NCBI GenBank assembly: GCA_045631445.1
Contig: JAZQUS010000003.1
Coordinates: 1 to 7,578 of the forward strand
Reading direction: 5' to 3'
Source: RGIG4608 sp045631445
GTDB lineage: Bacteria; Bacillota; Clostridia; Oscillospirales; CAG-272
DNA length: 7,578 nt
Shown in pieces: positions 1 to 6,149 of the stretch (the stretch's first letter is position 1; each line of letters starts with the position of its first letter). The notes beneath the pieces are model-generated. The model had not been told where the DNA came from. It saw only the letters and a program-made list of their open reading frames with translations, and did no database searches. Position numbers and translations under genes: made by a program.

Positions 1-3
1 CAC

Positions 4-50
4 AAAAAGAAATCCGAACCCTTCGCCTACCGGCTTTGGGTTCGGATTTC
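4..50 (-). terminator. Intrinsic terminator after tRNA-Leu
   Basis: A perfect 13-bp inverted repeat, GAAATCCGAACCC (9-21) against GGGTTCGGATTTC (38-50), has a 16-nt loop. On the minus strand it is followed directly by five T residues (the A run at 4-8). It starts 7 nt past the CCA end of the tRNA, so it ends the tRNA transcript and, by inference, the small upstream gene as well. Confidence 0.9.
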
Positions 51-57
51 TACTGTT

Positions 58-141
58 TGGTGCACCAAAAAGGACTTGAACCTTCACGTCGGGGACACCA
101 GATCCTAAGTCTGGCGCGTCTGCCAATTCCGCCATTGGTGC
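58..141 (-). tRNA. tRNA-Leu (anticodon UAG)
   Basis: On the minus strand an 84-nt cloverleaf can be drawn with 7-bp acceptor stem GCACCAA/TTGGTGC, discriminator A and an encoded CCA end. The anticodon arm is CCAGA-CTTAGGA-TCTGG, giving anticodon UAG, which reads CUN leucine codons. A long variable arm follows the anticodon stem, as expected of a class II tRNA, and the T loop is TTCAAGT on a 5-bp stem. The gene lies 39 nt downstream of a small ORF and just before a strong terminator. No separate promoter is evident in the 39-nt gap, so it is probably cut from a shared transcript. Confidence 0.97.
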
Positions 142-146
142 ATATT

Positions 147-168
147 GAGGGGCAAGCTTTTGCCCCTC
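147..168. other. Hairpin between small ORF and tRNA-Leu
   Basis: GAGGGGCAA (147-155) and TTGCCCCTC (160-168) form a perfect 9-bp stem around a 4-nt loop. On the minus strand it is followed by AATATGCA and not by a U tract, so it is not a standard intrinsic terminator for the upstream ORF. It may protect the mRNA 3' end or mark a processing point between the mRNA and the pre-tRNA. That role is inferred. Confidence 0.6.
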
Positions 169-180
169 GAATATATTTTA

Positions 181-414
181 TTAGTTGTGGTCTGCGAGCC
201 AAGCTTCAGCGTTTGCCTTGCTCATTCTCTTGATTGTCTCTGTGGGGTAAACGGAATCAGCACCGCCATTACCGTAGAGATAGTAGTTGCCCTTTGCTGT
301 TACGAAAAGAATTTCTTCATAACCAGCAGAATCACCATAGTAACCAAAAGTAACCTTCTTAACGAGAGTATCTACTTCTGTATCGTATGTAACCTTGCAA
401 ATTACCTTATTCAT
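181..414 (-). CDS. Small conserved-looking hypothetical protein (77 aa)
   Basis: This encodes a 77-aa protein of unknown function. The start is well supported: AAGGAGA lies 7 nt before the ATG, and a near-perfect sigma-A promoter lies about 60 bp upstream. It has no signal peptide or membrane segment, so it is probably cytosolic. Visible features are a central aromatic and glycine-rich stretch (FGYYGDSAGYEEILF, about residues 23-37), then YYLYGNGGADS (44-54), and a C-terminal basic helix-like segment ending in SKANAEAWLA (65-74). From general memory, similar short proteins with the GYYGD-GYEE and LYGNGG patterns occur as hypothetical proteins in Clostridia; I could not check this here. The gene stands alone upstream of tRNA-Leu. 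I assign no function. Confidence 0.85.
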   Translation of the reverse strand: MNKVICKVTYDTEVDTLVKKVTFGYYGDSAGYEEILFVTAKGNYYLYGNGGADSVYPTETIKRMSKANAEAWLADHN

Positions 415-450
415 CGCAAATCTCCTTTATAGATTTTATTTTACCTATAT

Positions 451-479
451 ATTATATACTTTTTTATGAACTTTGTCAA
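451..479 (-). promoter_or_regulatory. Consensus sigma-A promoter for 77-aa ORF and tRNA-Leu
   Basis: On the minus strand a perfect TTGACA (474-479) is separated by exactly 17 nt from a perfect TATAAT (451-456). Initiation is predicted near 444, giving a leader of about 30 nt that carries the AGGAG site of the 77-aa ORF. Both hexamers match the consensus fully, so strong constitutive expression is expected. No repressor site is evident. Confidence 0.9.
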
Positions 480-597
480 AGGATTTTTTTTCGATTGATT
501 GGATTTCTCCCCCTTGTACAAAAAGTATAAATCTCATATAAATTTATTGTATAATATAACCAAATAAATAACAAATTATAACAATTTTCTCAAGCAA

Positions 598-1104
598 CTA
601 TTGTTCAAAATGTTCAACGATTTTCATCGCAACATCTTGAATATCACTATCATTATCACTTTCGATAACATAATCTGCATACTTCTCGTAAAGAGGGGTG
701 CGAATATCATAAATATCCTTCAAGGTCTGCCCTTCTTCAAAAACAACTCCTCTGCGTTTAAGACTTTTCAATCTTTTTTCAAGAGTTTCATATGACACCT
801 TTATGTAAACAACGGTTGATGTTTTTTTAAGATGTTCCATTGCTTCCTTGCCAAAAATCGCGCTTCCTCCAGTAGAAATCACCGAATTGTGTACGTTAAT
901 ATTGGCAAGTGTATCGTTTTCAAGTTTCAAAAAATCTTCGTTGCCAATTTCGTCAATTATTTTATGAAGTCGCTTTCCCTCTCGGTTTTGAATAAGCAAA
1001 TCCGCATCAATAAAGGTCTTGCAAAGCAGCTTTGCAACAACAACTCCAACAGTACTCTTCCCCGCACCCGGCATTCCGATAAATGTTATATTGCTTTCAA
1101 ACAT
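598..1104 (-). CDS. Shikimate kinase-like P-loop kinase
   Basis: This is a 168-aa P-loop kinase of the shikimate kinase (AroK) fold; AroK makes shikimate 3-phosphate from ATP and shikimate. Walker A is GMPGAGKST (10-18). A DxD motif (D33, D35) matches the Mg/shikimate aspartates, and RTPLYEKYAD (135-144) matches the conserved C-terminal Arg motif. However, the position of the shikimate-binding Arg of FRxxE is Leu59 (FLKLE), the GGG loop is GGS (79-81), and the lid reads RRGVVF where RPLL is usual. It is therefore probably an AroK relative, and annotation as true shikimate kinase is uncertain. I chose the Met at 1104 because it sits right before the P-loop strand and behind GGAAGGAAGG; the upstream extension to 1245 is nth read in another frame. 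The start overlaps the nth stop by 8 nt (ATGTTTGA), which suggests translational coupling. Confidence 0.88.
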   Translation of the reverse strand: MFESNITFIGMPGAGKSTVGVVVAKLLCKTFIDADLLIQNREGKRLHKIIDEIGNEDFLKLENDTLANINVHNSVISTGGSAIFGKEAMEHLKKTSTVVYIKVSYETLEKRLKSLKRRGVVFEEGQTLKDIYDIRTPLYEKYADYVIESDNDSDIQDVAMKIVEHFEQ

Positions 1105-1756
1105 TGTTTGCCTTCCTTCCCATCTCACAAAGGTGAGATATTGGACATTCATTACATTTTGGAGAACGCGCTGAGCAAACATCTCGACCAAATTGAACAA
1201 TTCTATGGCAAAGATCACTCTGCTCGTCAGGTTCAACAAGCTCACTCATAATAATTTCCACCTTGTGTGGATCTTTTAACTTTTGAGGATATATTCCAAA
1301 GCGTCCGCAAATTCTTATCATATGCGTATCCGCAACGATAGCGGGCTTGTGAAATATATCTCCAAGCAAAAGATTGGCAATTTTTCTTCCCACACCGGGA
1401 AATTTCAAAAGCTCATCCATATCGTCAGGCAGCTCACCGTTATACTCATCTATGAGCATAGCGCAAGCATCCTTAATACTCTGCGCCTTCGTTCTGAATA
1501 ATCCGCAAGGACGAATAATCTCCTCAATTTCCTCATAACCTGCACGTGCCAATACCTCACACGTGGGAAATCTTTCAAACAATTCCCTACAAACGATATT
1601 CACTCGCGCATCCGTGCATTGTGCCGAAAGTCTACCCATAACAAGCAACTTCCAAGGCTCCCCACCAAACTCAAGAGCGCATGTAGCATCGGGATATATC
1701 TTTTTAAGCTCTTCAATAATCAGAGCTATTCTTTCTCTTTTTTCTTTTTTAGTCAT
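1097..1756 (-). CDS. nth: Endonuclease III, base-excision DNA glycosylase/AP lyase
   Basis: This enzyme removes oxidised pyrimidines and cleaves at abasic sites. The protein has 219 aa, close to the 211 aa of E. coli Nth. LSAQCTD (43-49) matches the conserved helix near the N terminus. The helix-hairpin-helix is FPGVGRKIANLLL (119-131) with catalytic Lys125, and the catalytic Asp143 lies in VADTH. The C-terminal 4Fe-4S loop has the exact Nth spacing C-x6-C-x2-C-x5-C at Cys194, 201, 204 and 210. All catalytic and cluster residues are present, so it should be active. Only one base separates its ATG from the mreC stop, and there is no strong Shine-Dalgarno sequence, so translation is probably coupled to mreC. 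The kinase gene overlaps its 3' end. Confidence 0.97.
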   Translation of the reverse strand: MTKKEKRERIALIIEELKKIYPDATCALEFGGEPWKLLVMGRLSAQCTDARVNIVCRELFERFPTCEVLARAGYEEIEEIIRPCGLFRTKAQSIKDACAMLIDEYNGELPDDMDELLKFPGVGRKIANLLLGDIFHKPAIVADTHMIRICGRFGIYPQKLKDPHKVEIIMSELVEPDEQSDLCHRIVQFGRDVCSARSPKCNECPISHLCEMGRKANNV

Positions 1757-1757
1757 A

Positions 1758-2585
1758 CTATTCTACTGTGTAAGATTTAATAATCATTACCCTACTCAAA
1801 TTATCAAAATCAACCGACGGTTGAATTGTTGCAATAACAGAACGACTTGCATCATCAAGTTGAACATCAATTACAGTGCCAATTTTAATGCCATAAGGAT
1901 AAATACTTCCTTTTCCACTAGTGATAATTGTATCACCTGCTTGAATATCCGAAGCATCGGCAAATCCCGTTGTATAAAGGAATCTACAATTTCCATCATA
2001 ATATCCCTCAATAATACCAACCATAGCAGAGCGTTCAACAAGCGCGCCTGCAGATGAGGAAACGTCGGAAATACAAACGACTTCACTAGTATTCAGTCCA
2101 ACTTCACTAATTCGTCCAACAAGACCCTCACCAGAAATAACAACCATTCCGACTGTAACTCCGTGCAATGAGCCCTTGTTCAAGGTAAAAGTGCGATGAG
2201 AAATACCCGAATTTTTACCAATAATCACAGCATCAGTGAAATCAAAAACAGTATTTTGATTTTTTATATCAAGAAAATCACGAAGCCAAGCATTTTCCTC
2301 TTTAAGAACCGCAAGGTCAGCTTGAAGCTTCTTCAACTCCTCATTTTCTGCTCTCAATTCCTCATTTTCTTTGGAAATTCGGTCAAATTCGGTAAAATAA
2401 TCAATAAATCCCTGAAGTCCGTCCGCACAATAGTTAAAAGCAGAACGAAAAGGAGTCGAAATCACGTTTAAAGCGTCCTTTAAGAACCACGCATGTCCCG
2501 AAGCAGAAAGCACGACGGAAAAAACCGTCAGGCAAAGAGCCACGGTTAAACATATTAAGAAAAATTTGTTCTTAAAATATCGCAT
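1758..2585 (-). CDS. mreC: Rod shape-determining protein MreC
   Basis: MreC is a scaffold of the elongasome; it links the MreB cytoskeleton to the wall synthases in rod-shaped growth. The 275-aa protein has a short basic N terminus, one membrane anchor (about residues 8-28), and a charged coiled coil rich in Glu/Lys/Leu (about 66-105, ISKENEELRAENEELKKL). The extracytoplasmic beta domains follow, with the family signatures GMVVISGEGLVGRISEVG (146-163), ISDVSSSAGA (172-181) and SIYPYGIKIGTV (227-238). The length is typical. An AGAGGT site lies 8 nt before the start. Neither mreB nor mreD is adjacent in the window; mreC instead heads an operon with nth and the kinase gene. I could not identify a clear promoter in the 226 bp upstream. 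Confidence 0.96.
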   Translation of the reverse strand: MRYFKNKFFLICLTVALCLTVFSVVLSASGHAWFLKDALNVISTPFRSAFNYCADGLQGFIDYFTEFDRISKENEELRAENEELKKLQADLAVLKEENAWLRDFLDIKNQNTVFDFTDAVIIGKNSGISHRTFTLNKGSLHGVTVGMVVISGEGLVGRISEVGLNTSEVVCISDVSSSAGALVERSAMVGIIEGYYDGNCRFLYTTGFADASDIQAGDTIITSGKGSIYPYGIKIGTVIDVQLDDASRSVIATIQPSVDFDNLSRVMIIKSYTVE

Positions 2586-2676
2586 TTTTGACCTCTGTTT
2601 TTACTTAATTAACTGTTTTTTGCAAACATTATTTCACATCAAACTACGTGACTACACTCTAAAGTAGCAAATCACA

Positions 2677-2726
2677 GATTTTCGAACGCGTGAGAAAATC
2701 GTTATGTTCCGCGCGCGGAACGATTT
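2677..2726. repeat. GC-rich palindrome cluster upstream of mreC
   Basis: Two adjacent inverted repeats sit here. GATTTTC (2677-2683) pairs with GAAAATC (2694-2700) around a loop containing ACGCGT. Next is a perfect 16-bp palindrome, GTTCCGCGCGCGGAAC (2706-2721), flanked by AAATC and GATTT. Neither hairpin is followed by a U tract on the minus strand. The CGCG-rich composition contrasts with the AT-rich surroundings and suggests a dispersed intergenic repeat or a protein-binding palindrome. Together with 2727-2800 it fills most of the 2586-2811 gap, which holds no gene. Confidence 0.6.
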
Positions 2727-2766
2727 GCGCGAAATTTAGCCGCGAAGCTCTATAAAAGCTTTTTTG

Positions 2767-2800
2767 GTTACTTTTTTCTCGAAAAAAGTAACATTTTTTT
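2767..2800 (+). repeat. Inverted repeat with T tract (terminator-like on + strand)
   Basis: GTTACTTTTTT (2767-2777) and AAAAAAGTAAC (2782-2792) form an 11-bp stem with loop CTCG. On the plus strand it is followed by seven T residues (2794-2800), so as a terminator it points the wrong way for the minus-strand transketolase genes. On the minus strand no U tract follows. I recall closely similar GTTACTTTTTT/AAAAAAGTAAC hairpins recurring between genes in Clostridia, so a repeat-family member is more likely than a dedicated terminator. That is recollection and not checked. Confidence 0.55.
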
Positions 2801-2811
2801 ATTCAACTAAC

Positions 2812-3753
2812 TTATTTTCTAGCAATAACTTCCTTCGCCTTCTTAGCAATATTCTCGGCAGTAAGACCGTAATATTCCATAAGCGCAGGAACAGTACCGC
2901 TTCGACCGAATGTGTCCTCAACACCAACTCTTGCCATGGGAACAGGACAATTTTCAACCAAAACCTCCGCAACCGCAGAGCCAAGGCCACCATAAATTGT
3001 GTGTTCCTCGGCAGTAACAAGCGCGCCTGTTTCCTCTGCCGCCTTAACGATAATATCCGCATCAATGGGCTTAATTGTATGAATATTAACAACGCGCGCA
3101 CTTATTCCCTCTTTTGCAAGAAGCTCACGCGCCTCAAGACAAGTGCTAACCATAAATCCTGTGCCTACAAGTGTTACGTCAGTACCGTCCGCCATCAAAA
3201 CGCCCTTGCCAAGCTCAAATTTGTAGTCCTCACCATTGAGAATCGGGAGTGCATATCTACCAAATCGCATATATACAGGGCCATTGTGAATAAGCGCCGC
3301 CTCAACTGCCGCAGCTGCCTCAACCGCATCGCACGGATTGATAACAACCATGCCCGGAATTGAACGCATAAGTGCAAAGTCCTCATTGCATTGGTGTGTC
3401 GCACCGTCCTCACCAACGGAAATACCGCCGTGAGTTGCACCAATTTTCACATTGAGATGAGGATAACCTATTGAGTTTCTAACCTGCTCAAATGCACGTC
3501 CTGACGCAAACATAGCAAAGGAGGACGCAAAAACGGGCTTTCCTGTTGAAGCAATACCTGCAGCAACACTCATCATATTGCCTTCTGCAATACCGCAATC
3601 AAAAAATCTTTCAGGATACTGTTTTTTGAACATTCCCGTCTTTGTAGCTGCCGCAAGGTCAGCATCAAGCACTACAAAATCATATTTGGAAGCAAGAGAG
3701 CAAAGTGCCGCACCATATGCTTCTCTTGTCGCAATTTTCTTAACGTCTGCCAT
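2812..3753 (-). CDS. Transketolase, C-terminal subunit
   Basis: This is the second half of a split, thiamine-diphosphate-dependent transketolase, which moves two-carbon units between sugar phosphates in the non-oxidative pentose phosphate pathway. The 313-aa protein carries the pyrimidine-binding domain with FFDCGIAEGNMMSVAAGIA (50-68), where Glu57 is the conserved cofactor-activating glutamate. GATHGGISVGEDGATHQ (105-121) is the typical substrate-site loop, and the C-terminal transketolase domain follows (about 190-310). I chose the start at 3753 because AAGGAGGG lies 8 nt upstream; the open frame back to 3999 is out-of-frame reading of the partner gene. The N-terminal half ends 13 nt upstream, and its TAA overlaps this gene's Shine-Dalgarno, so the two are made together as one heteromeric enzyme. 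No convincing terminator follows on the minus strand. Confidence 0.95.
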   Translation of the reverse strand: MADVKKIATREAYGAALCSLASKYDFVVLDADLAAATKTGMFKKQYPERFFDCGIAEGNMMSVAAGIASTGKPVFASSFAMFASGRAFEQVRNSIGYPHLNVKIGATHGGISVGEDGATHQCNEDFALMRSIPGMVVINPCDAVEAAAAVEAALIHNGPVYMRFGRYALPILNGEDYKFELGKGVLMADGTDVTLVGTGFMVSTCLEARELLAKEGISARVVNIHTIKPIDADIIVKAAEETGALVTAEEHTIYGGLGSAVAEVLVENCPVPMARVGVEDTFGRSGTVPALMEYYGLTAENIAKKAKEVIARK

Positions 3754-3766
3754 TGTCTTGCCCTCC

Positions 3767-4597
3767 TTAAATATATTTTGCCTTAAGCTCGGCAATAGCT
3801 TGTGCATGTTGCTCATCGTTGGGAGCCGCACCGTGCCAGTTAACTGAATTTTCCATAAACGAAACGTCCTTACCCTTGATTGTCTTTGCAATAATAACCG
3901 TGGGTTGACCCTTTGTCGCCTCGGCCTCTGCAAAAGCCGCTTCAATCTGGTTAAAATCGTGACCGTCGATAGTAATAACGTGGAATCCAAACGCCTCAAA
4001 TTTCTTGTCGTGAGGAGTGGGATTCATAACTTCAGTAATGGGACCGTCTATCTGCAATCCATTCAAATCAAGAATAACGCAAAGATTGTCGAGCTTGTAG
4101 TGAGAAGCAAACATAGCCGCCTCCCAAACCTGACCTTCTTCACTCTCACCGTCACCGATGATTGTGTAAACGCGATAATCTTTGTTGTCCACCTTGCCCG
4201 CAAGTGCCATTCCACACGCGGTGGAAATTCCAAGTCCCAAAGAACCTGTTGTCATGTCAACACCGGGAATTTTGTTCATATCGGGATGTCCCTGAAGATA
4301 TGAGTCAATTTTACGCAAAGTCAAAAGGTCTTCCACAGGGAAAAATCCGCGGTGCGCCAAGGTAGCATAAAGACCGGGAGCAGTGTGTCCCTTGGAAAGA
4401 ACAAATCTGTCACGGTTCTCCATCTTGGGATTTTTGGGATCAATATTCATCTTTTCAAAATATAAATACGTCAAAATATCCGCAATCGAAAGCGATCCAC
4501 CGGGATGTCCGCACTTCGCAGCATGTGTGGAGTCAATAATTCCAATTCTGACGTCATTCGCAATGTTTTTAAGTTCCTTAATTCTTGCTTCGTTCAT
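3767..4597 (-). CDS. Transketolase, N-terminal subunit
   Basis: This is the diphosphate-binding half of a split transketolase (276 aa, typical for this subunit). Conserved elements in order are CGHPGGSLS (29-37), KGHTAPGLYATL (69-80), LQGHP (101-105), TGSLGLG (117-123), and the thiamine-diphosphate/Mg motif opening at GDGESEEG (148-155) and closing at the Asn of DLN (177-179). His31, His71 and His104 match histidines conserved in transketolases. TGAGGATA serves as the ribosome binding site. A consensus promoter lies about 50 bp upstream. The C-terminal half follows 13 nt downstream. Both domains look complete, so the enzyme should be functional. Split transketolases are common in Firmicutes and archaea, so the split is not a frameshift. 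Confidence 0.96.
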   Translation of the reverse strand: MNEARIKELKNIANDVRIGIIDSTHAAKCGHPGGSLSIADILTYLYFEKMNIDPKNPKMENRDRFVLSKGHTAPGLYATLAHRGFFPVEDLLTLRKIDSYLQGHPDMNKIPGVDMTTGSLGLGISTACGMALAGKVDNKDYRVYTIIGDGESEEGQVWEAAMFASHYKLDNLCVILDLNGLQIDGPITEVMNPTPHDKKFEAFGFHVITIDGHDFNQIEAAFAEAEATKGQPTVIIAKTIKGKDVSFMENSVNWHGAAPNDEQHAQAIAELKAKYI

Positions 4598-4620
4598 AGT
4601 ATCCTCACAAAAATTTATTT

Positions 4621-4635
4621 GAGTGTTTAAAACTC
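4621..4635. promoter_or_regulatory. Imperfect palindrome in transketolase leader
   Basis: GAGTGTTTAAAACTC is a 15-bp palindrome with one mismatched pair. It lies 13 bp downstream of the -10 box, just inside the predicted transcript start (near 4641). The position would suit a repressor site or a short mRNA hairpin. I do not recognise it as a known operator. Confidence 0.3.
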
Positions 4636-4647
4636 ATTTAATACTTT

Positions 4648-4677
4648 ATTATACCCTATAAAGCACCGAGATGTCAA
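4648..4677 (-). promoter_or_regulatory. Sigma-A promoter of split transketolase operon
   Basis: On the minus strand a perfect TTGACA (4672-4677) and a perfect TATAAT (4648-4653) are separated by 18 nt. Initiation is expected near 4641, giving a leader of about 44 nt before the transketolase N-terminal subunit. Confidence 0.88.
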
Positions 4678-4716
4678 GAGTTATATATCAATTTATTGAC
4701 TTTTCACCGCCAATAT

Positions 4717-4803
4717 CCTGCGAATCCCCACACACCGCAGGAAACGGTGCCTTCGACGTCCCGTCAATCCCATCTCCGTAGGGGTCGACGTCCCCGACGA
4801 CCC
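4717..4803. repeat. GC-rich hairpin repeat patch
   Basis: This GC-rich island lies in otherwise AT-rich intergenic DNA. TCGACGTCCC occurs twice (4753-4762 and 4785-4794). GGGTCGACG (4782-4790) pairs with CGACGACCC (4795-4803) in a 9-bp stem with one mismatch and a TCCC loop. CCTGCG (4717-4722) and CGCAGG (4736-4741) form another small stem. There is no credible ORF. Its look (a TAGGGG-type palindrome next to a terminator) matches small dispersed intergenic repeats in Clostridia, but the copy number is unknown from one window. Confidence 0.5.
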
Positions 4804-4805
4804 GC

Positions 4806-4830
4806 AAAAAAAGGAGCGCGTAAGCGCTCC
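4806..4830 (-). terminator. Intrinsic terminator of the zinc-ribbon/SseB/LRR operon
   Basis: GGAGCGC (4813-4819) and GCGCTCC (4824-4830) form a perfect 7-bp GC-rich stem with a 4-nt loop. On the minus strand seven T residues follow directly (A run 4806-4812). It sits 18 nt past the LRR gene stop. Confidence 0.95.
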
Positions 4831-4848
4831 AACTTAAAAATTTACTTA

Positions 4849-5634
4849 TTAATCTATAAGCGACGGATCATAATCTACACGCTTCCAATTATGGTATACA
4901 TATGTTGAACTTAAATATTCAGCAGCTTTTGCAGGACTTTTAAGTTCGTTAGCCAAAATAGTTCCAGTATCAGTTGGATCATATGTAAAACTATATGTCC
5001 AGTCTAATGTATCTTTAAAAAACACCTCTTGTAATGAGCTACAATCAAATGCTCCGGAGCCAATAGACACCACAGACTTTCCAATAGTAACACTTGTTAG
5101 TCTATAATTAGATGCAAAAGCCTTGTCACCTATTATTTTTACCGAATCTGGAATGACCACACTTTCAAGATAATTGGAATAAAAAGCATACGAACCAATT
5201 CGTGTAACCGAATTAGATATATTAATAGTTTCTATAGCACAGTTAGAAAATGCCCACGAGCCAATACGCGTTACTGAATTTGGAATATTTATAGTATTGA
5301 GAGATTCACAACTTTTAAATGCATTATTTCCAATACTTTTAATAGAATCAGGAAGTTGAACCTTTTCTATTAATTTACAGTAACTAAAAGCATCTTCTCC
5401 GATAGCGGTAACAGGCTTGCCATTATATTTTTCCGGTATTACTATTAATGCATCCGAGCACGATCCTATACCGATTACCGAATAGCCATTTCCGTCACTA
5501 TTCAACGAATATTTCAATCCTTTAGAATAATAAGTATCATTAGATGGATTTTCTTTTGGCAAAAAAGCAAAAATAATGATAATTAGAATTATAACGATGA
5601 CAAGTACACCAATTAATACAGTTTTTTTGTTCAT
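4849..5634 (-). CDS. Membrane-anchored BspA-type leucine-rich repeat protein
   Basis: This 261-aa protein has a short basic N terminus (MNKK) and one strongly hydrophobic anchor (residues 6-25, mostly Val/Ile/Leu). There is no lipobox cysteine, so it should be membrane-tethered with its bulk outside the cell. Residues about 75-208 hold roughly six 22-23-residue repeats of the LRR_5/BspA type, pattern IGxxAFxxCxxLxxVxIPxSVxx (for example SVTRIGSWAF at 120-129 and SVTRIGSYAF at 142-151). Such proteins are common in gut Firmicutes and Bacteroidetes and are linked to adhesion or protein binding; the ligand is unknown. I chose the start at 5634 because the nine codons in front of it, back to 5661, contain the AAAGGGAG ribosome site. 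It is the last gene of a three-gene operon, 33 nt after the SseB-like gene. Confidence 0.9.
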   Translation of the reverse strand: MNKKTVLIGVLVIVIILIIIIFAFLPKENPSNDTYYSKGLKYSLNSDGNGYSVIGIGSCSDALIVIPEKYNGKPVTAIGEDAFSYCKLIEKVQLPDSIKSIGNNAFKSCESLNTINIPNSVTRIGSWAFSNCAIETINISNSVTRIGSYAFYSNYLESVVIPDSVKIIGDKAFASNYRLTSVTIGKSVVSIGSGAFDCSSLQEVFFKDTLDWTYSFTYDPTDTGTILANELKSPAKAAEYLSSTYVYHNWKRVDYDPSLID

Positions 5635-5667
5635 ATTATCTCCCTTTCTATGTTTTATCAAATATAA

Positions 5668-6141
5668 TCATTCTTCTTTATCAATTTTTTCCAAGGTTAA
5701 TTTCAACCAATTAAACAATCCTCTCGGAAAAGGAAGCGGGCTTGAATGTGGATCTATAACAATTGAATTAACATTAGGGTTGTTTATTGCCATTTCAAGA
5801 ACCTGAATAAATGGCATTTCAATCTTACTACAATTTACAAGTTGTTCCCCAAACTCATCAAGACTTGAAAATATAGGTATAAATTTTTCATTACCAAAAT
5901 GAGCTAATATAGGTGAAAATTTTATATTATCTTTAGTTGTGATTATATCATTCTTTTTAGCCTGAAATATTCTACTAATATCAAATTTGCTAGCCTTAAC
6001 TTCTACAGGAATCCAAACACTGCTATCATGCAAACATCTTACAATAGATATAAGATTTTCCGCATTACTATCGCGAGCATAACGCATTATGAGAATTTTT
6101 AGTATTTTTCCATTTTTTAAAATTTCTTTATTATTTTCCAT
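5668..6141 (-). CDS. SseB-like domain protein
   Basis: This is a 157-aa cytosolic-looking protein that resembles the SseB N-terminal domain family (E. coli SseB affects serine sensitivity; the biochemical role is unclear). The matching features are a WIPVEV strand (43-48), the block KFIPIFSSLDEFGEQ (86-100), and the C-terminal block from MPFIQVLEMA (109-118) to NSIVIDPHSSPLPFPRGL (125-142), the usual NP/DP...LPR ending. There is no membrane segment. AGGA lies about 7 nt before the ATG, and the TAG of the upstream gene overlaps it (TAGGA), so coupling is likely. Spacing is 8 nt to the gene before and 33 nt to the gene after. The assignment rests on pattern recognition of the domain. Confidence 0.78.
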   Translation of the reverse strand: MENNKEILKNGKILKILIMRYARDSNAENLISIVRCLHDSSVWIPVEVKASKFDISRIFQAKKNDIITTKDNIKFSPILAHFGNEKFIPIFSSLDEFGEQLVNCSKIEMPFIQVLEMAINNPNVNSIVIDPHSSPLPFPRGLFNWLKLTLEKIDKEE

Positions 6142-6149
6142 ATTAATTC

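Noticed and set aside
546..574. Weak second promoter (TTGTTA-17-TACAAT, minus strand) upstream of the 77-aa ORF
   Set aside because: The -35 box matches only 4 of 6, the DNA is AT-rich, and a perfect promoter lies about 95 bp closer to the gene.
433..597. Search for a terminator after the kinase gene
   Set aside because: Only AT-rich palindromes such as ATAAATTTAT were found, none with a GC stem plus U tract. I report no terminator for the mreC-nth-kinase operon here.
1105..1245. 47-residue N-terminal extension of the shikimate-kinase-like protein
   Set aside because: It is nth coding sequence read in another frame. The P-loop strand starts right after the Met at 1104, which has a ribosome site.
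2677..3363. Plus-strand ORFs in and opposite the transketolase genes
   Set aside because: They are shadows of strongly supported minus-strand genes, with no ribosome sites.
3754..3999. Open frame extending the transketolase C-terminal subunit by 82 residues upstream
   Set aside because: The added residues are an Arg/Leu-rich out-of-frame reading of the N-terminal subunit gene; the start at 3753 has an excellent AAGGAGGG site and begins where the family begins.
4696..4908. Plus-strand ORF of 70 residues rich in Arg and Pro
   Set aside because: It is a translation of the GC-rich repeat patch and the terminator; it runs into the 3' end of the LRR gene and shows no ribosome site or family features.
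5635..5661. Upstream ATG adding nine residues to the LRR protein
   Set aside because: Those codons contain the AAAGGGAG ribosome site for the ATG at 5634, which gives a normal MNKK-plus-membrane-anchor N terminus.
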